A model generated the notes under the pieces. That model searched no databases, was not told the origin of the DNA, and was given only the letters and a program-made list of their open reading frames with translations. From positions 1-20,681 of the forward strand of contig NZ_SRRZ01000132.1 in NCBI RefSeq assembly GCF_013179805.1: 20,681 nucleotides of DNA, written 5' to 3'. This stretch comes from Microcoleus asticus IPMA8 (GTDB lineage Bacteria > Cyanobacteriota > Cyanobacteriia > Cyanobacteriales > Microcoleaceae). The position numbers were made by a program, and so were the translations under genes. How positions within the stretch are numbered: the stretch's first letter is position 1; the number at the start of each line of letters is the position of its first letter. This document shows, piece by piece, positions 7,946 to 15,443 of the stretch.

Positions 7946-8440
7946 TCACATCTTGCTGATAATTCTCTGCACGATTTCCACGCCTGTTACCGCTTGCCAG
8001 CCAAACAGCCCCAAGAGCACAACATTCAGAAAGATGTGAGCGTTTCTCGCCCAATCATTGCCTTTTTGCATCAAAGGAGTCAGCGAGGCTGCGATCGCAA
8101 TTATTGCCGTCATTCCCAATCCTGCTAGCAAGTGGGAGCCGACAAATAGTTTGCCGTTGTTGATGTAGGTGACGGCCATCCCGCCGATCGCCCCCGTTAC
8201 CATTAACGCTAGCAACAAAGAACCCATTTGGTGGTGCTTGATGTTGAATTTGCCCTTAATTAACTCTTTTTTGACTTCGCCTTCCGCGCTTCTGGTACGG
8301 CGGATTTGCAGGCCGAGATACAAAGCATACAATGAGATTGCTAGCAATACCCACATTAAAACTGGGTGGAAGAATTGGCTCCAAACTTTAACTGACTGAG
8401 GAATTTCGAGATTCATAGTGTTCTGAGGATTAGCAAACAT
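7946..8440 (-). CDS. DUF4079 family membrane protein
   Basis: Protein of 164 residues with four predicted membrane segments at about 25-44, 71-92, 100-122 and 132-152, joined by a basic loop (RRTRSAEGEVKKELIKGK). It matches the DUF4079 family of cyanobacterial and plastid-lineage membrane proteins (FFHPVLMW, HHQMGSLLLALMV, GSHLLAGLG, ARNAHIFLN). A histidine sits at or near the start of each helix (H25, H69/H70, H103, H135), a layout seen in cytochrome b561-like haem proteins; haem binding is my inference. The start may be the second Met (8416), which would remove eight residues; neither has a strong ribosome site. It ends convergently with the AlbA_2 gene and is divergent from the ankyrin gene. 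Confidence 0.82.
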   Translation of the reverse strand: MFANPQNTMNLEIPQSVKVWSQFFHPVLMWVLLAISLYALYLGLQIRRTRSAEGEVKKELIKGKFNIKHHQMGSLLLALMVTGAIGGMAVTYINNGKLFVGSHLLAGLGMTAIIAIAASLTPLMQKGNDWARNAHIFLNVVLLGLFGWQAVTGVEIVQRIISKM

Positions 8441-8471
8441 ACTTCATAAAACTTAGCATACCAGTCAGGCC

Positions 8472-8506
8472 GTCTCATGCGACGGTAAAAATATACGGGA
8501 TGAGAC
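8472..8506. promoter_or_regulatory. Inverted repeat before the ankyrin gene
   Basis: GTCTCAT (8472-8478) and ATGAGAC (8500-8506) are perfect inverted arms separated by 21 bp, and the right arm ends 6 bp before the ATG of the ankyrin gene. If transcribed, the stem would sequester the ribosome-binding region; as DNA it could be an operator. The role is unproven. Confidence 0.35.
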
Positions 8507-8512
8507 ACTATT

Positions 8513-9994
8513 ATGCCTGCCACTAAACAAGACGCTGTATTGATTCAAGCCGCCAAGACCGGCAACATTATTCACGTCCAAGCTTTACTCGCTAAGGGAG
8601 TTGACGCTAATGCCAAAGACTCTGAGGGGACGACGGCTTTGATGTTTGCGACCCAAAAGGGCTATACGGAAATCGTGCGTATCTTACTAAACAATGGCGC
8701 TAATGTCAATCAAGCGAGCAGGCGTTTTGGGCTGACGGCTTTGATGCTGGCGGCGGCTCACAAACAGCCTGATTCTGCACGGCTGTTGTTAGCTGGGGGT
8801 GCTGATGTTAATGCTAAAAATGATGATGGAAGTACGGCTTTGATGGCGGCTTCTCTGAAAGGTGATATCAATGTTGTGCGGCTTTTACTTGATGCTAATG
8901 CTGATGTAAATGTCCGAGATAAAGATGGAGATTCTGCTCTAAAAATAGCTGCTTTATCCGGTCATCTAGCTGTTGTTAAAGCTTTGGTGGATGCGGGTGC
9001 GGTTGCTGACAATTCTATGCTGTTTTTAGCTGTCCGTCAAGGAAGCGCTGAAATTGTGGGAATTTTGCTCAATTGTGGGGCGGATGCTAATGTTAAAAAT
9101 CTAGAGAGCAAAACTGCTTTGATGCTGGCTGCGACGACAGGAAATTTGGCTGTTGTCGAGGCGCTGTTGGCTGCTGGTGCTGATGCCGAAATTCGCGACA
9201 AAGAGGGCGAAACTGCTTTAACTTTGGCTGCGGATTCCGGCAATACTGATGTGGTGCAAACTTTGCTTGGTGCGGGTGCTAATGCGAATGTGAAAAATGG
9301 AGATGGGGGCACGGCTTTGATGGCCGCTGCTGCTGGGGGAAATTTGCCGATCGCCCATATCTTACTCGATGCTGGCGCCGATATCAATGCTAAGGATAAA
9401 GATGATGAAACTGCTTTGAATTTTGCAGTGGTTGAAGGCTGCGAAGATGTGGTGGAATTGCTTTTAAACCGAGGTGCTAGTGTCGGTTCGAGAAATCGGT
9501 TGGGCGATACGCCTTTACTGGTGGCGGCTGTTCACGGCCATAGTGCGATCGTATCGGCTTTGCTGCAAAAAGTAAACTCCAATCAGCCTGATTTCCTGAA
9601 TGCTAAAAACTTTGGGGAGACTGCTTTGACGCTGGCTGCGTTTCACGGACATACCGAGACGGTGAAGGCTTTGCTTGACGGCGGTGCAGATCCCAATGTC
9701 CCGGCGGATTTGGGGAAAACGGCTTTAATGAAGGCGTGCGATCGCGGTTATATTGCGATCGTCCAATTATTAGTCGAAAAAGGTGCGGATGTCAACTTGC
9801 TGGATGATTCGGGCGCAACAGCTTTAATGTGGGCTGCGCATCGGGGTTATGCTGAGGCAGTAAAAATTTTAATTGCTGCTGGTGCAGAACTAAACCACAA
9901 AAATCCGGGAAATTATACAGCTTTAATGCTGGCTGAGTTCAAACGTTATTCCAGTGTGGTGAAATTGCTCAAAAGTGCTGGAGCACAGCAGTGA
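8513..9994 (+). CDS. Ankyrin repeat protein (about 15 repeats)
   Basis: A 493-residue protein made almost entirely of ankyrin repeats, from residue about 7 to the C-terminus. Each 33-residue unit has the TALMxAAxxG / VVxxLLxAGADxNxKDxxG pattern; I count 15 units. Unit 5 is shortened to 27 residues (it lacks the hairpin loop) and unit 11 is lengthened by about four residues (QKVNSNQPDFLNAKN). There is no signal peptide, membrane segment or enzymatic domain, so it should be a cytoplasmic protein-binding scaffold; the partner is unknown. The start at 8513 is the first ATG after the intergenic inverted repeat. It is followed by a strong inverted repeat at 10007-10062 that may end its transcript. 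Confidence 0.95.
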   Translation: MPATKQDAVLIQAAKTGNIIHVQALLAKGVDANAKDSEGTTALMFATQKGYTEIVRILLNNGANVNQASRRFGLTALMLAAAHKQPDSARLLLAGGADVNAKNDDGSTALMAASLKGDINVVRLLLDANADVNVRDKDGDSALKIAALSGHLAVVKALVDAGAVADNSMLFLAVRQGSAEIVGILLNCGADANVKNLESKTALMLAATTGNLAVVEALLAAGADAEIRDKEGETALTLAADSGNTDVVQTLLGAGANANVKNGDGGTALMAAAAGGNLPIAHILLDAGADINAKDKDDETALNFAVVEGCEDVVELLLNRGASVGSRNRLGDTPLLVAAVHGHSAIVSALLQKVNSNQPDFLNAKNFGETALTLAAFHGHTETVKALLDGGADPNVPADLGKTALMKACDRGYIAIVQLLVEKGADVNLLDDSGATALMWAAHRGYAEAVKILIAAGAELNHKNPGNYTALMLAEFKRYSSVVKLLKSAGAQQ

Positions 9995-10006
9995 TATCGC
10001 GGGTTG

Positions 10007-10062
10007 GGGGCGGGTTTATTTAATCTATCTGTACTTTTTAAGGCTATTGACAAACCCGCCCC
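10007..10062. terminator. GC-rich inverted repeat after the ankyrin gene
   Basis: GGGGCGGGTTT (10007-10017) pairs perfectly with AAACCCGCCCC (10052-10062) over 11 bp, with a 34-nt loop. It starts 12 bp after the ankyrin stop codon and lies between two convergent genes. No long T-run follows, so factor-independent termination is uncertain; a dispersed repeat is the alternative. Confidence 0.45.
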
Positions 10063-10132
10063 GAGGGGTTTATTGAGTTAATTTACCCCCTTTAATCTTG
10101 AGTCCGCGCGGGCTGAATTTGTTTGTATAGTA

Positions 10133-10146
10133 GCGGTTTCAACCGC
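10133..10146. repeat. Small palindrome GCGGTTTCAACCGC
   Basis: GCGGTT and AACCGC pair around two bases, 40 bp past the oxygenase stop codon on the minus strand. This motif resembles short dispersed palindromes common between genes of filamentous cyanobacteria. It may help end the oxygenase transcript. Confidence 0.4.
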
Positions 10147-10185
10147 CGATTTTTCGAGGAGAATCAACCCTAATTTCGTCTTACC

Positions 10186-11121
10186 TCAATTTGCTTTGCG
10201 CACCCAGCCGTTAATAGTAAAGCGACTATCAGCAAAAGCTTTCGAGGGACAGCTAACTCGCAAAACTTCGTGCATATACCGACTCAGAAAAAATACGATG
10301 CTGTTATTACGAGGCTCAACGGTTCTGAATGTCTCGTCCGCAACATAGAAATTGTTCTCAATTTTGCTGTCATAAATCAGCAATTCACCTCCAGAAAAAG
10401 CTTTGGGTTCTCGATTGAAATAGTAAACGTAAGTAAAAAATCTGCTTGCGGTATCTGGAGAGCCACTGTCGTTGTGAAGTTTGTAAAAGTTGTTGTCGTT
10501 GTGCATGGTTAATTGAGCTTCTATTTCACCAAGCAGAAATGAGGGGATATTTAATTTTTTCAGTACGTCCGGGAGAATTGCTTTGATGCGATTAACCATC
10601 AGTTCGGAAAATTCGGGGAACGAGTGGAGTACCATCGAACGCCGATAATCTTCGGCATTGGTTGAGGTGCTGGTACTGACAAATTCTGATTCTTTTGCTA
10701 AGACATATTTTATGAGTTTATTCTTTTCTGCGGGTGTCAAAAAGTTGTCTATTTGGGCGTAGCGAGATATTAAATCGTCATTTACAGGCGGCGCAGGGGC
10801 GGGAATTTCTGTGGCGGGAATTTCTACGGGAGTTGCAGGCTGCTGCGGTTGCAGTTGCTGCAAGTAAATTGGGGGTTCGGTGACTAATCCGACTAGGTTT
10901 TCGCCGGGAAAAGAAAGGGCGGAACGACCTCCGTCTATAGGGATTTGAAATAAGGTGGAAAAACCGGGTGTTTGTTGAGTGCGATCGACTAATGTTTTGA
11001 CAAGGCTGTGTAATAAAGGTGTGTCGGATTTGAGGGTGACGGTGCACTGATGTCCCCCGGTGAGCAGGATTTTGACTTTTACGTCTTGGGGTTTAATTTG
11101 CTGTTGAATTGTGGTATTCAT
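10186..11121 (-). CDS. 2OG-Fe(II) oxygenase, prolyl 4-hydroxylase-like
   Basis: Protein of 311 residues in two parts. Residues about 12-88 form an N-terminal domain (KILLTGGHQCTVTLKSDT, DGGRSALSFPGENLVG) that I cannot name. A Gln/Pro-rich linker spans about 89-113. Residues 119-310 are a double-stranded beta-helix oxygenase: iron ligands H216-x-D218 (KLHNDSG) and H284 (SRYMHEV), and R300 as probable 2-oxoglutarate anchor (SRFTINGWVRK), with the prolyl hydroxylase-like FSGGELLIYD in between. Such enzymes hydroxylate protein or peptide side chains using O2 and 2-oxoglutarate; the substrate is unknown. No signal peptide is seen. Its start codon is preceded by an in-frame stop at 11131-11133 and, 14 bp upstream, by a heptamer repeat array in the leader. 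Confidence 0.88.
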   Translation of the reverse strand: MNTTIQQQIKPQDVKVKILLTGGHQCTVTLKSDTPLLHSLVKTLVDRTQQTPGFSTLFQIPIDGGRSALSFPGENLVGLVTEPPIYLQQLQPQQPATPVEIPATEIPAPAPPVNDDLISRYAQIDNFLTPAEKNKLIKYVLAKESEFVSTSTSTNAEDYRRSMVLHSFPEFSELMVNRIKAILPDVLKKLNIPSFLLGEIEAQLTMHNDNNFYKLHNDSGSPDTASRFFTYVYYFNREPKAFSGGELLIYDSKIENNFYVADETFRTVEPRNNSIVFFLSRYMHEVLRVSCPSKAFADSRFTINGWVRKAN

Positions 11122-11135
11122 AGCCGTTAGTTATA

Positions 11136-11197
11136 GAAGAAGGAAGAAGGAAGAAGGAAGAAGGAAGAAGGAAGAAGGAAGAAGGAAGAAGGAAGAA
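11136..11197. repeat. Heptanucleotide tandem repeat (GAAGAAG)
   Basis: About 8.9 perfect copies of a 7-bp unit, a GGAAGAA/GAAGAAG register. On the minus strand it is a pure pyrimidine tract (CTTCTTC units) ending 14 nt before the ATG of the oxygenase gene, exactly where a leader and ribosome site would lie. Short heptamer repeats between genes (STRR) are established for filamentous cyanobacteria. Perfect identity of the units implies recent slippage, so the copy number is probably variable between strains. Confidence 0.96.
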
Positions 11198-11221
11198 CAA
11201 AAATTTAATCATTACTTGAGG

Positions 11222-11284
11222 GCGGGCTAGAAGCCCATCCCACAAGAGAATTGACTCTTTGTGGAACAGGCATCTTGTTTGTTC
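11222..11284. repeat. Cluster of three hairpins downstream of purH
   Basis: Three consecutive inverted repeats: GGGCT-AGA-AGCCC (11224-11236), CCACAA...TTGTGG (11240-11245 with 11259-11264, with a further GAG/CTC pairing inside), and GAACA...TGTTC (11264-11268 with 11280-11284). They sit 43 bp after the purH stop codon on the minus strand. The pattern looks like a dispersed cyanobacterial repeat and may also stop purH transcription before the oxygenase gene. Confidence 0.5.
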
Positions 11285-11326
11285 GTGAGAGATACCTAAG
11301 ATGTCATTACTACACTACGAACTTAA

Positions 11327-12871
11327 TTAATGCAAGAAGTGGCGGATGTCGGTGAAAACCATTGTGATTCCGAGTTGGTTGGCTGCTTCGATGGAATCTC
11401 GATCGCGCATACTTCCGCCTGGTTGGACGATCGCAATTATTCCCGCCTCAGCCGCAGTTTTGACTGAATCGTCGAAGGGGAAGAAACCATCGCTGGCCAA
11501 AATCGCTCCTTTGCTCTTCTCTGCTGCTTGTTCCAATGCTAGTTTAACCGATCCCACGCGATTCATTTGTCCGGCGCCGACACCGATTGTAGTGCGATCG
11601 CGCGTCACAACGATCGCATTTGATTTGACGTGTTTCGCTACTTTCCAAGCAAACAGCAATTCTTCCAACTCTCCCGCCGTCGGCTGTTTCTCAGTAACAG
11701 TCCGCCATTTGCTAGTTTCTTCTACTATATTATCTGACTCTTGCACCAGCAAACCGCCTGCAATAATTTTAACAGTTTGTGGCGGCCCTTGAGTCAAATC
11801 TGGCAAAATTAATACTCGAACTTTCGCCTTTTTCTTGATAATTTCTTCGGCTTCCTGTTCGCACCCTGGCGCGACAATACATTCTAAAAATGTTTGAGTT
11901 AAGGCCGTTGCGGTAGCAGCATCAATCGGGCGGTTGAGGGCGACAATTCCGCCGAAAGCTGAGACTGAATCGGTGTCGAAGGCTTTTTGATACGCTTCAG
12001 AAATAGTTTTTCCCAAGGCTGTGCCGCAAGGATTTGTATGCTTCAGAATAGCGGCGGCGGGGGTGTCCGGGAATTCTACGATCAGCCGCCTTGCTGCTTC
12101 TAAATCTACTAAATTATTGTAGCTTAATTCTTTGCCTTGCAGGATGGTGCTAGTCGTCCAGCCTGTCGGTATACTTCCGCTTTGATACCAGGTGGCGGCT
12201 TGATGGGGATTTTCGCCGTAGCGGAGAGTTTGCAACTCTTTGCCTGATAAATTAAACTGCTCTGGTAGCACAGATTCTTCAGCGGATTGGCTGCTGAGAT
12301 AACTTGCGATCGCGCGATCGTAGTTGGCTGTATGTTTGAAGGTTTCCAGCGCGCATCTTTGCCGGAATTTCAAGGAGGCTTCCCCGCCGTTTTGCCGCAT
12401 TTCTGCTAAATAAGTATTGTACTGTTCGGGGTCGCACAAAACTGTCAAATGAGCGTGGTTTTTGGCTGAAGCTCTCAGCAGCGCCGGCCCGCCGATATCT
12501 ATCTGCTCTATTGCGTCGGTTAGCGTTACTCCCGGTTTCGCAATTGTCTCTTCAAATGGATACAAATTGACTACAACTAGATCGATAGCCCGAATTTGAT
12601 TTTCATTTAAATCTGTTAGATCTTGCGGTACATCGCGGCGTGCTAAAATACCACCGTGGATTCGCGGGTGAAGTGTTTTGACTCGACCTCCCAAAATTTC
12701 GGGAGAACCAGTATATTCTGCAACTTTGGTGACGGGAATTCCAGCTTCTTTGAGGACAGTTGCTGTCCCGCCGCTGCTAATTATGTCAAATTCAAATTCT
12801 TCTACTAGACTGCGCGCTAAGTCGATTAGTCCGGTTTTATTAGATGTGCTCAGAAGTGCTAGACGTGCCAT
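11327..12871 (-). CDS. purH: Bifunctional AICAR formyltransferase/IMP cyclohydrolase
   Basis: Full-length PurH, 514 residues, catalysing the last two steps of purine synthesis: formylation of AICAR with 10-formyl-tetrahydrofolate, then closure to IMP. The N-terminal cyclohydrolase domain shows LLSTSNKTGL, ISSGGTATVL and GGRVKTLHPRIHGGILA (residues 61-77). The linker GGPALLRASAKNH (128-140) is present. The transformylase domain shows RYGENPHQ (217-224), the catalytic pair K277-H278 in KHTNPCG, SAFGGIVALNRPID, and near the C-terminus GAGQMNRVGS and ASDGFFPFDD. The start MARLALLSTSNK is standard. A small palindrome TTGCG-AG-CGCAA lies at 12882-12893, just upstream of the start codon. Neighbours are unrelated, as is common in cyanobacteria where purine genes are scattered. 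Confidence 0.97.
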   Translation of the reverse strand: MARLALLSTSNKTGLIDLARSLVEEFEFDIISSGGTATVLKEAGIPVTKVAEYTGSPEILGGRVKTLHPRIHGGILARRDVPQDLTDLNENQIRAIDLVVVNLYPFEETIAKPGVTLTDAIEQIDIGGPALLRASAKNHAHLTVLCDPEQYNTYLAEMRQNGGEASLKFRQRCALETFKHTANYDRAIASYLSSQSAEESVLPEQFNLSGKELQTLRYGENPHQAATWYQSGSIPTGWTTSTILQGKELSYNNLVDLEAARRLIVEFPDTPAAAILKHTNPCGTALGKTISEAYQKAFDTDSVSAFGGIVALNRPIDAATATALTQTFLECIVAPGCEQEAEEIIKKKAKVRVLILPDLTQGPPQTVKIIAGGLLVQESDNIVEETSKWRTVTEKQPTAGELEELLFAWKVAKHVKSNAIVVTRDRTTIGVGAGQMNRVGSVKLALEQAAEKSKGAILASDGFFPFDDSVKTAAEAGIIAIVQPGGSMRDRDSIEAANQLGITMVFTDIRHFLH

Positions 12872-13346
12872 TGGTTTGAAGTTGCGAGCGCAAAAATAGA
12901 CAGGTTATATTCTATATCAAATTTGGTGGCAGGGATATGATTTGATAGATGCTAATTATGATTATTTTTGAGTATTCAAAGATGAGTCCGCTTATTTTTA
13001 ACCTTATTTTTTGTCAAAACTATATGATTTTTTATACTGACCCGTGGCTTCTAAATATTGAGGACTTGCGCGTGGCTCTGGTTATTTTGTCCAGTGCGAG
13101 GCGAATTGAAGCCATATCCAGCCTTCACAGTTCGTCTCCCTACGTAAGTGTCAATGTTGTTTAAGTTACTTAAAAAAGCGTAATAGATAATTCGATGGCG
13201 ATCGCTCTTCAATTTTAACGATGTTTTATGATGAATTCTAAAAGTAATGTGCTAGCATCGGGTGTAAATTGCTCTATCCCTAAATTTGCGGGAACATTGG
13301 GCGATGCAACACCTTCATCTAAAAAATAATTTGGTAGGGTTTAAAT
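12872..13346. other. Divergent purH-histidine kinase intergenic region
   Basis: 475 bp, A/T rich, without a convincing gene. It contains the TTGCGAGCGCAA palindrome next to purH, A/T-rich TATA-like blocks at about 12905-12920 that could serve purH, and a HIP1 site at 13198-13205. A 33-codon open frame (13228-13329) ends 17 bp before the kinase start. AGGG at 13336-13339 is a plausible ribosome site for the kinase. Confidence 0.5.
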
Positions 13347-15239
13347 ATGTTTTTTCAAGAAGCCGATCCTGAAAACAAGCTCAGTAATATTAGCAGAAAC
13401 CATAAAAAAAATGCTCAAAATATGACCAATAGAAGAGACTACCAAGAGATGCCCAAAAAAAGAGCAGAGAATTCGACAGAGGCTAACATTTCCGAAGCTT
13501 ATAGTGTTAGTTTGTGCGAACTGCAGCAGATGGAGCGATCGATGGAACAGCTAAAGCAGGATTTGAAGGCTAGCGAATCTCGGTTTCGGAATGTGATCGA
13601 AAAAAATGCCGACGGCATCGCAATCGTTAACAAGCGAGGACTTGTGTGTTTTGCCAATCCGTCAGCAGAAGCGCTGTTTAACTGCAAAGCAGAGGAACTT
13701 TTAGGTCAAGCATTTTTTGGCAATTTGGTAGTAGAAAGTTCAGCTTGCGACATTGAGATGGCCACGGATATTATTCCCCAAGTTGGAAAAACAGAAGTAG
13801 CAGGAACTCGCGTCGTGCAAACAGAAGTTGAAGCTATTCGCCAGCAAAAAGCAAATGCTGTAGTAGAAATGCGGGTGGTGGAAACGGAATGGGAGGGAGA
13901 AATGGCTTATTTAGCTACGTTGCGGGACATTACCGATCGCAAGCGCGCAGAAGAAATGCTTTGGTTGTACGATCGAGCTATAGCAGCTACTAGCACCGGA
14001 GTTACGATTTCTGACGCCACTCACCCAGAACATCCCATTATTTATTGCAATCCCGCATTTGAAAGCATGACAGGTTATCGCCGACAGGAAATTCTCGGAA
14101 AAAACTGCCGATTTTTGCACGGAAGCGATACGAATCCGGCGGCAGTAGAAATCATTCGCCAAGCCTTCCAAACAGAAAGCGAATGCAAGGTAATATTAAA
14201 GAATTACCGCAAAGACGGAACCGCTTTTTGGAATTGTTTCTCAATATCTCCCGTGCGCGATCGAATGGGCAAATTAACTCATTTTATTGGCGTACAGAGA
14301 GACATCACTGAGCGCAAACAAGCCGAAGAAGCCTTGCATAATTCCGAAGCACAAAGCAGAGAACAAGCCGCTCAACTAGCAGCCACACTTAACCAACTCA
14401 AAGCCACTCATTCCCAATTAGTTCAAAGCGAAAAAATGTCTAGCTTGGGATTGCTACTGGCAGGCGTCGCTCACGAAATTAACAACCCAGTCAGCTTCAT
14501 TTACGGCAATATCGCTCATCTCACAAATTATACTCAAGACTTGTTTCAGCACCTCGAACTTTATCAACAGCACTATCCTAATCCAGTCGCCGAAATTCAA
14601 GAGGAAAGAGAAAAAAAAGATCTCGATTTTTTAGCGGAAGATTTACCTAAAATACTGTCTTCAATGAGCGTTGGTGTGGAGCGGATTTGCCAGATTGTGC
14701 AGTCGCTGCGGAACTTTTCGCGCCATGACGATTCACAGATGAAACCCGTTAACCTCCACGAAGGTATTGACAGCACGCTGTTAATTCTCAATCACCGTTT
14801 GAAAGGGAACGGAGAAAAGCCGCCAATTCAAATTGTCAAACAATACGAAGAATTGCCGACTGTTGAGTGTTTTGCTGGGCCAATAAATCAAGTTTTTATG
14901 AATATTCTCAGCAATGCGATCGATGCTTTAGAAGATGCGAACAGTAGGCAAAATTGTCAAGGAATGCTAGAAAATCCCAGCCAAATTAGGATTGGTACGG
15001 AAGTTGTCGGCAATTTTGTAGAAATTAAAATTGCCGACAACGGCCCGGGAATAACTGAGCAAGTCAAACAGCATATCTTCGATACATTTTTTACTACCAA
15101 GCCCATTGGCAAAGGCACAGGAATGGGTTTGTCAATTAGCTATCAAATTATTGTAGAAAGACACAAAGGCGAATTATACTGTACTTCGGAATTGGGCAAG
15201 GGCACGGAATTTACTATCAGAATTCCGATCGCACCTTAG
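13347..15239 (+). CDS. PAS-LOV sensor histidine kinase (probable blue-light receptor)
   Basis: A 630-residue soluble kinase. Residues 1-50 are polar and unstructured, about 51-80 look coiled, and 79-200 form a first PAS domain (FRNVIEKNADGIAIVNKRG ... LRDITDRKRAEE). Residues about 206-322 are a LOV domain: GKNCRFLHG with the photoactive C254, NYRKDG with N286, FWN with N296, and FIGVQ with Q317. The spacings of 32, 10 and 21 equal those of phototropin LOV2, so flavin binding and blue-light adduct formation are expected. A coiled linker (323-363) leads to the HisKA box with phospho-acceptor H376 (GVAHEINNPVSF) and the ATPase domain: N-box NAIDALED, D564NGPG, GKGTGMGLS. No receiver domain or response regulator gene is adjacent, so the partner is unknown. 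AGGG 7-10 bp before the ATG supports this start; Met26 is an alternative. Confidence 0.92.
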   Translation: MFFQEADPENKLSNISRNHKKNAQNMTNRRDYQEMPKKRAENSTEANISEAYSVSLCELQQMERSMEQLKQDLKASESRFRNVIEKNADGIAIVNKRGLVCFANPSAEALFNCKAEELLGQAFFGNLVVESSACDIEMATDIIPQVGKTEVAGTRVVQTEVEAIRQQKANAVVEMRVVETEWEGEMAYLATLRDITDRKRAEEMLWLYDRAIAATSTGVTISDATHPEHPIIYCNPAFESMTGYRRQEILGKNCRFLHGSDTNPAAVEIIRQAFQTESECKVILKNYRKDGTAFWNCFSISPVRDRMGKLTHFIGVQRDITERKQAEEALHNSEAQSREQAAQLAATLNQLKATHSQLVQSEKMSSLGLLLAGVAHEINNPVSFIYGNIAHLTNYTQDLFQHLELYQQHYPNPVAEIQEEREKKDLDFLAEDLPKILSSMSVGVERICQIVQSLRNFSRHDDSQMKPVNLHEGIDSTLLILNHRLKGNGEKPPIQIVKQYEELPTVECFAGPINQVFMNILSNAIDALEDANSRQNCQGMLENPSQIRIGTEVVGNFVEIKIADNGPGITEQVKQHIFDTFFTTKPIGKGTGMGLSISYQIIVERHKGELYCTSELGKGTEFTIRIPIAP

Positions 15240-15288
15240 CGCGGAATGTGCAATCTGCACCTTACCAACTTGATATATAGGCAAACAA

Positions 15289-15362
15289 GCGAGCGGGACG
15301 CTCGCACTCCTAAAAAACGAGAAAAATCGTTTTTTCTCGTTCCCAGACTCTGGCTGGGAACG
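15289..15362. terminator. Stacked hairpins between kinase and glcD
   Basis: Three adjacent or overlapping stems between convergent genes. GCGAGCG-GGA-CGCTCGC spans 15289-15305. AACGAGAAAAA (15316-15326) pairs with TTTTTCTCGTT (15331-15341) around four bases, giving a T-run on both strands. CGTTCCCAG (15338-15346) pairs with CTGGGAACG (15354-15362). The second stem works as a terminator-like structure in either direction. The last two share bases 15338-15341, so they cannot both form fully. The outer stems resemble dispersed cyanobacterial palindromes. Confidence 0.6.
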
Positions 15363-15443
15363 CATATTTAGAGGCTTTGCATCGCCACTGTAGAGACAAT
15401 TGTCAGGTGCTTTTCGGCTCACCTTACCCGCATAAATAGCGAA

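Noticed and set aside
11346..11792. 148-codon plus-strand open frame opposite purH
   Set aside because: It is antisense to the conserved transformylase domain and has no domain features of its own.
12949..13164. 71-codon plus-strand frame in the purH-kinase gap
   Set aside because: Ile/Phe-rich composition follows from A/T-rich DNA, there is no ribosome site, and no recognisable motif.
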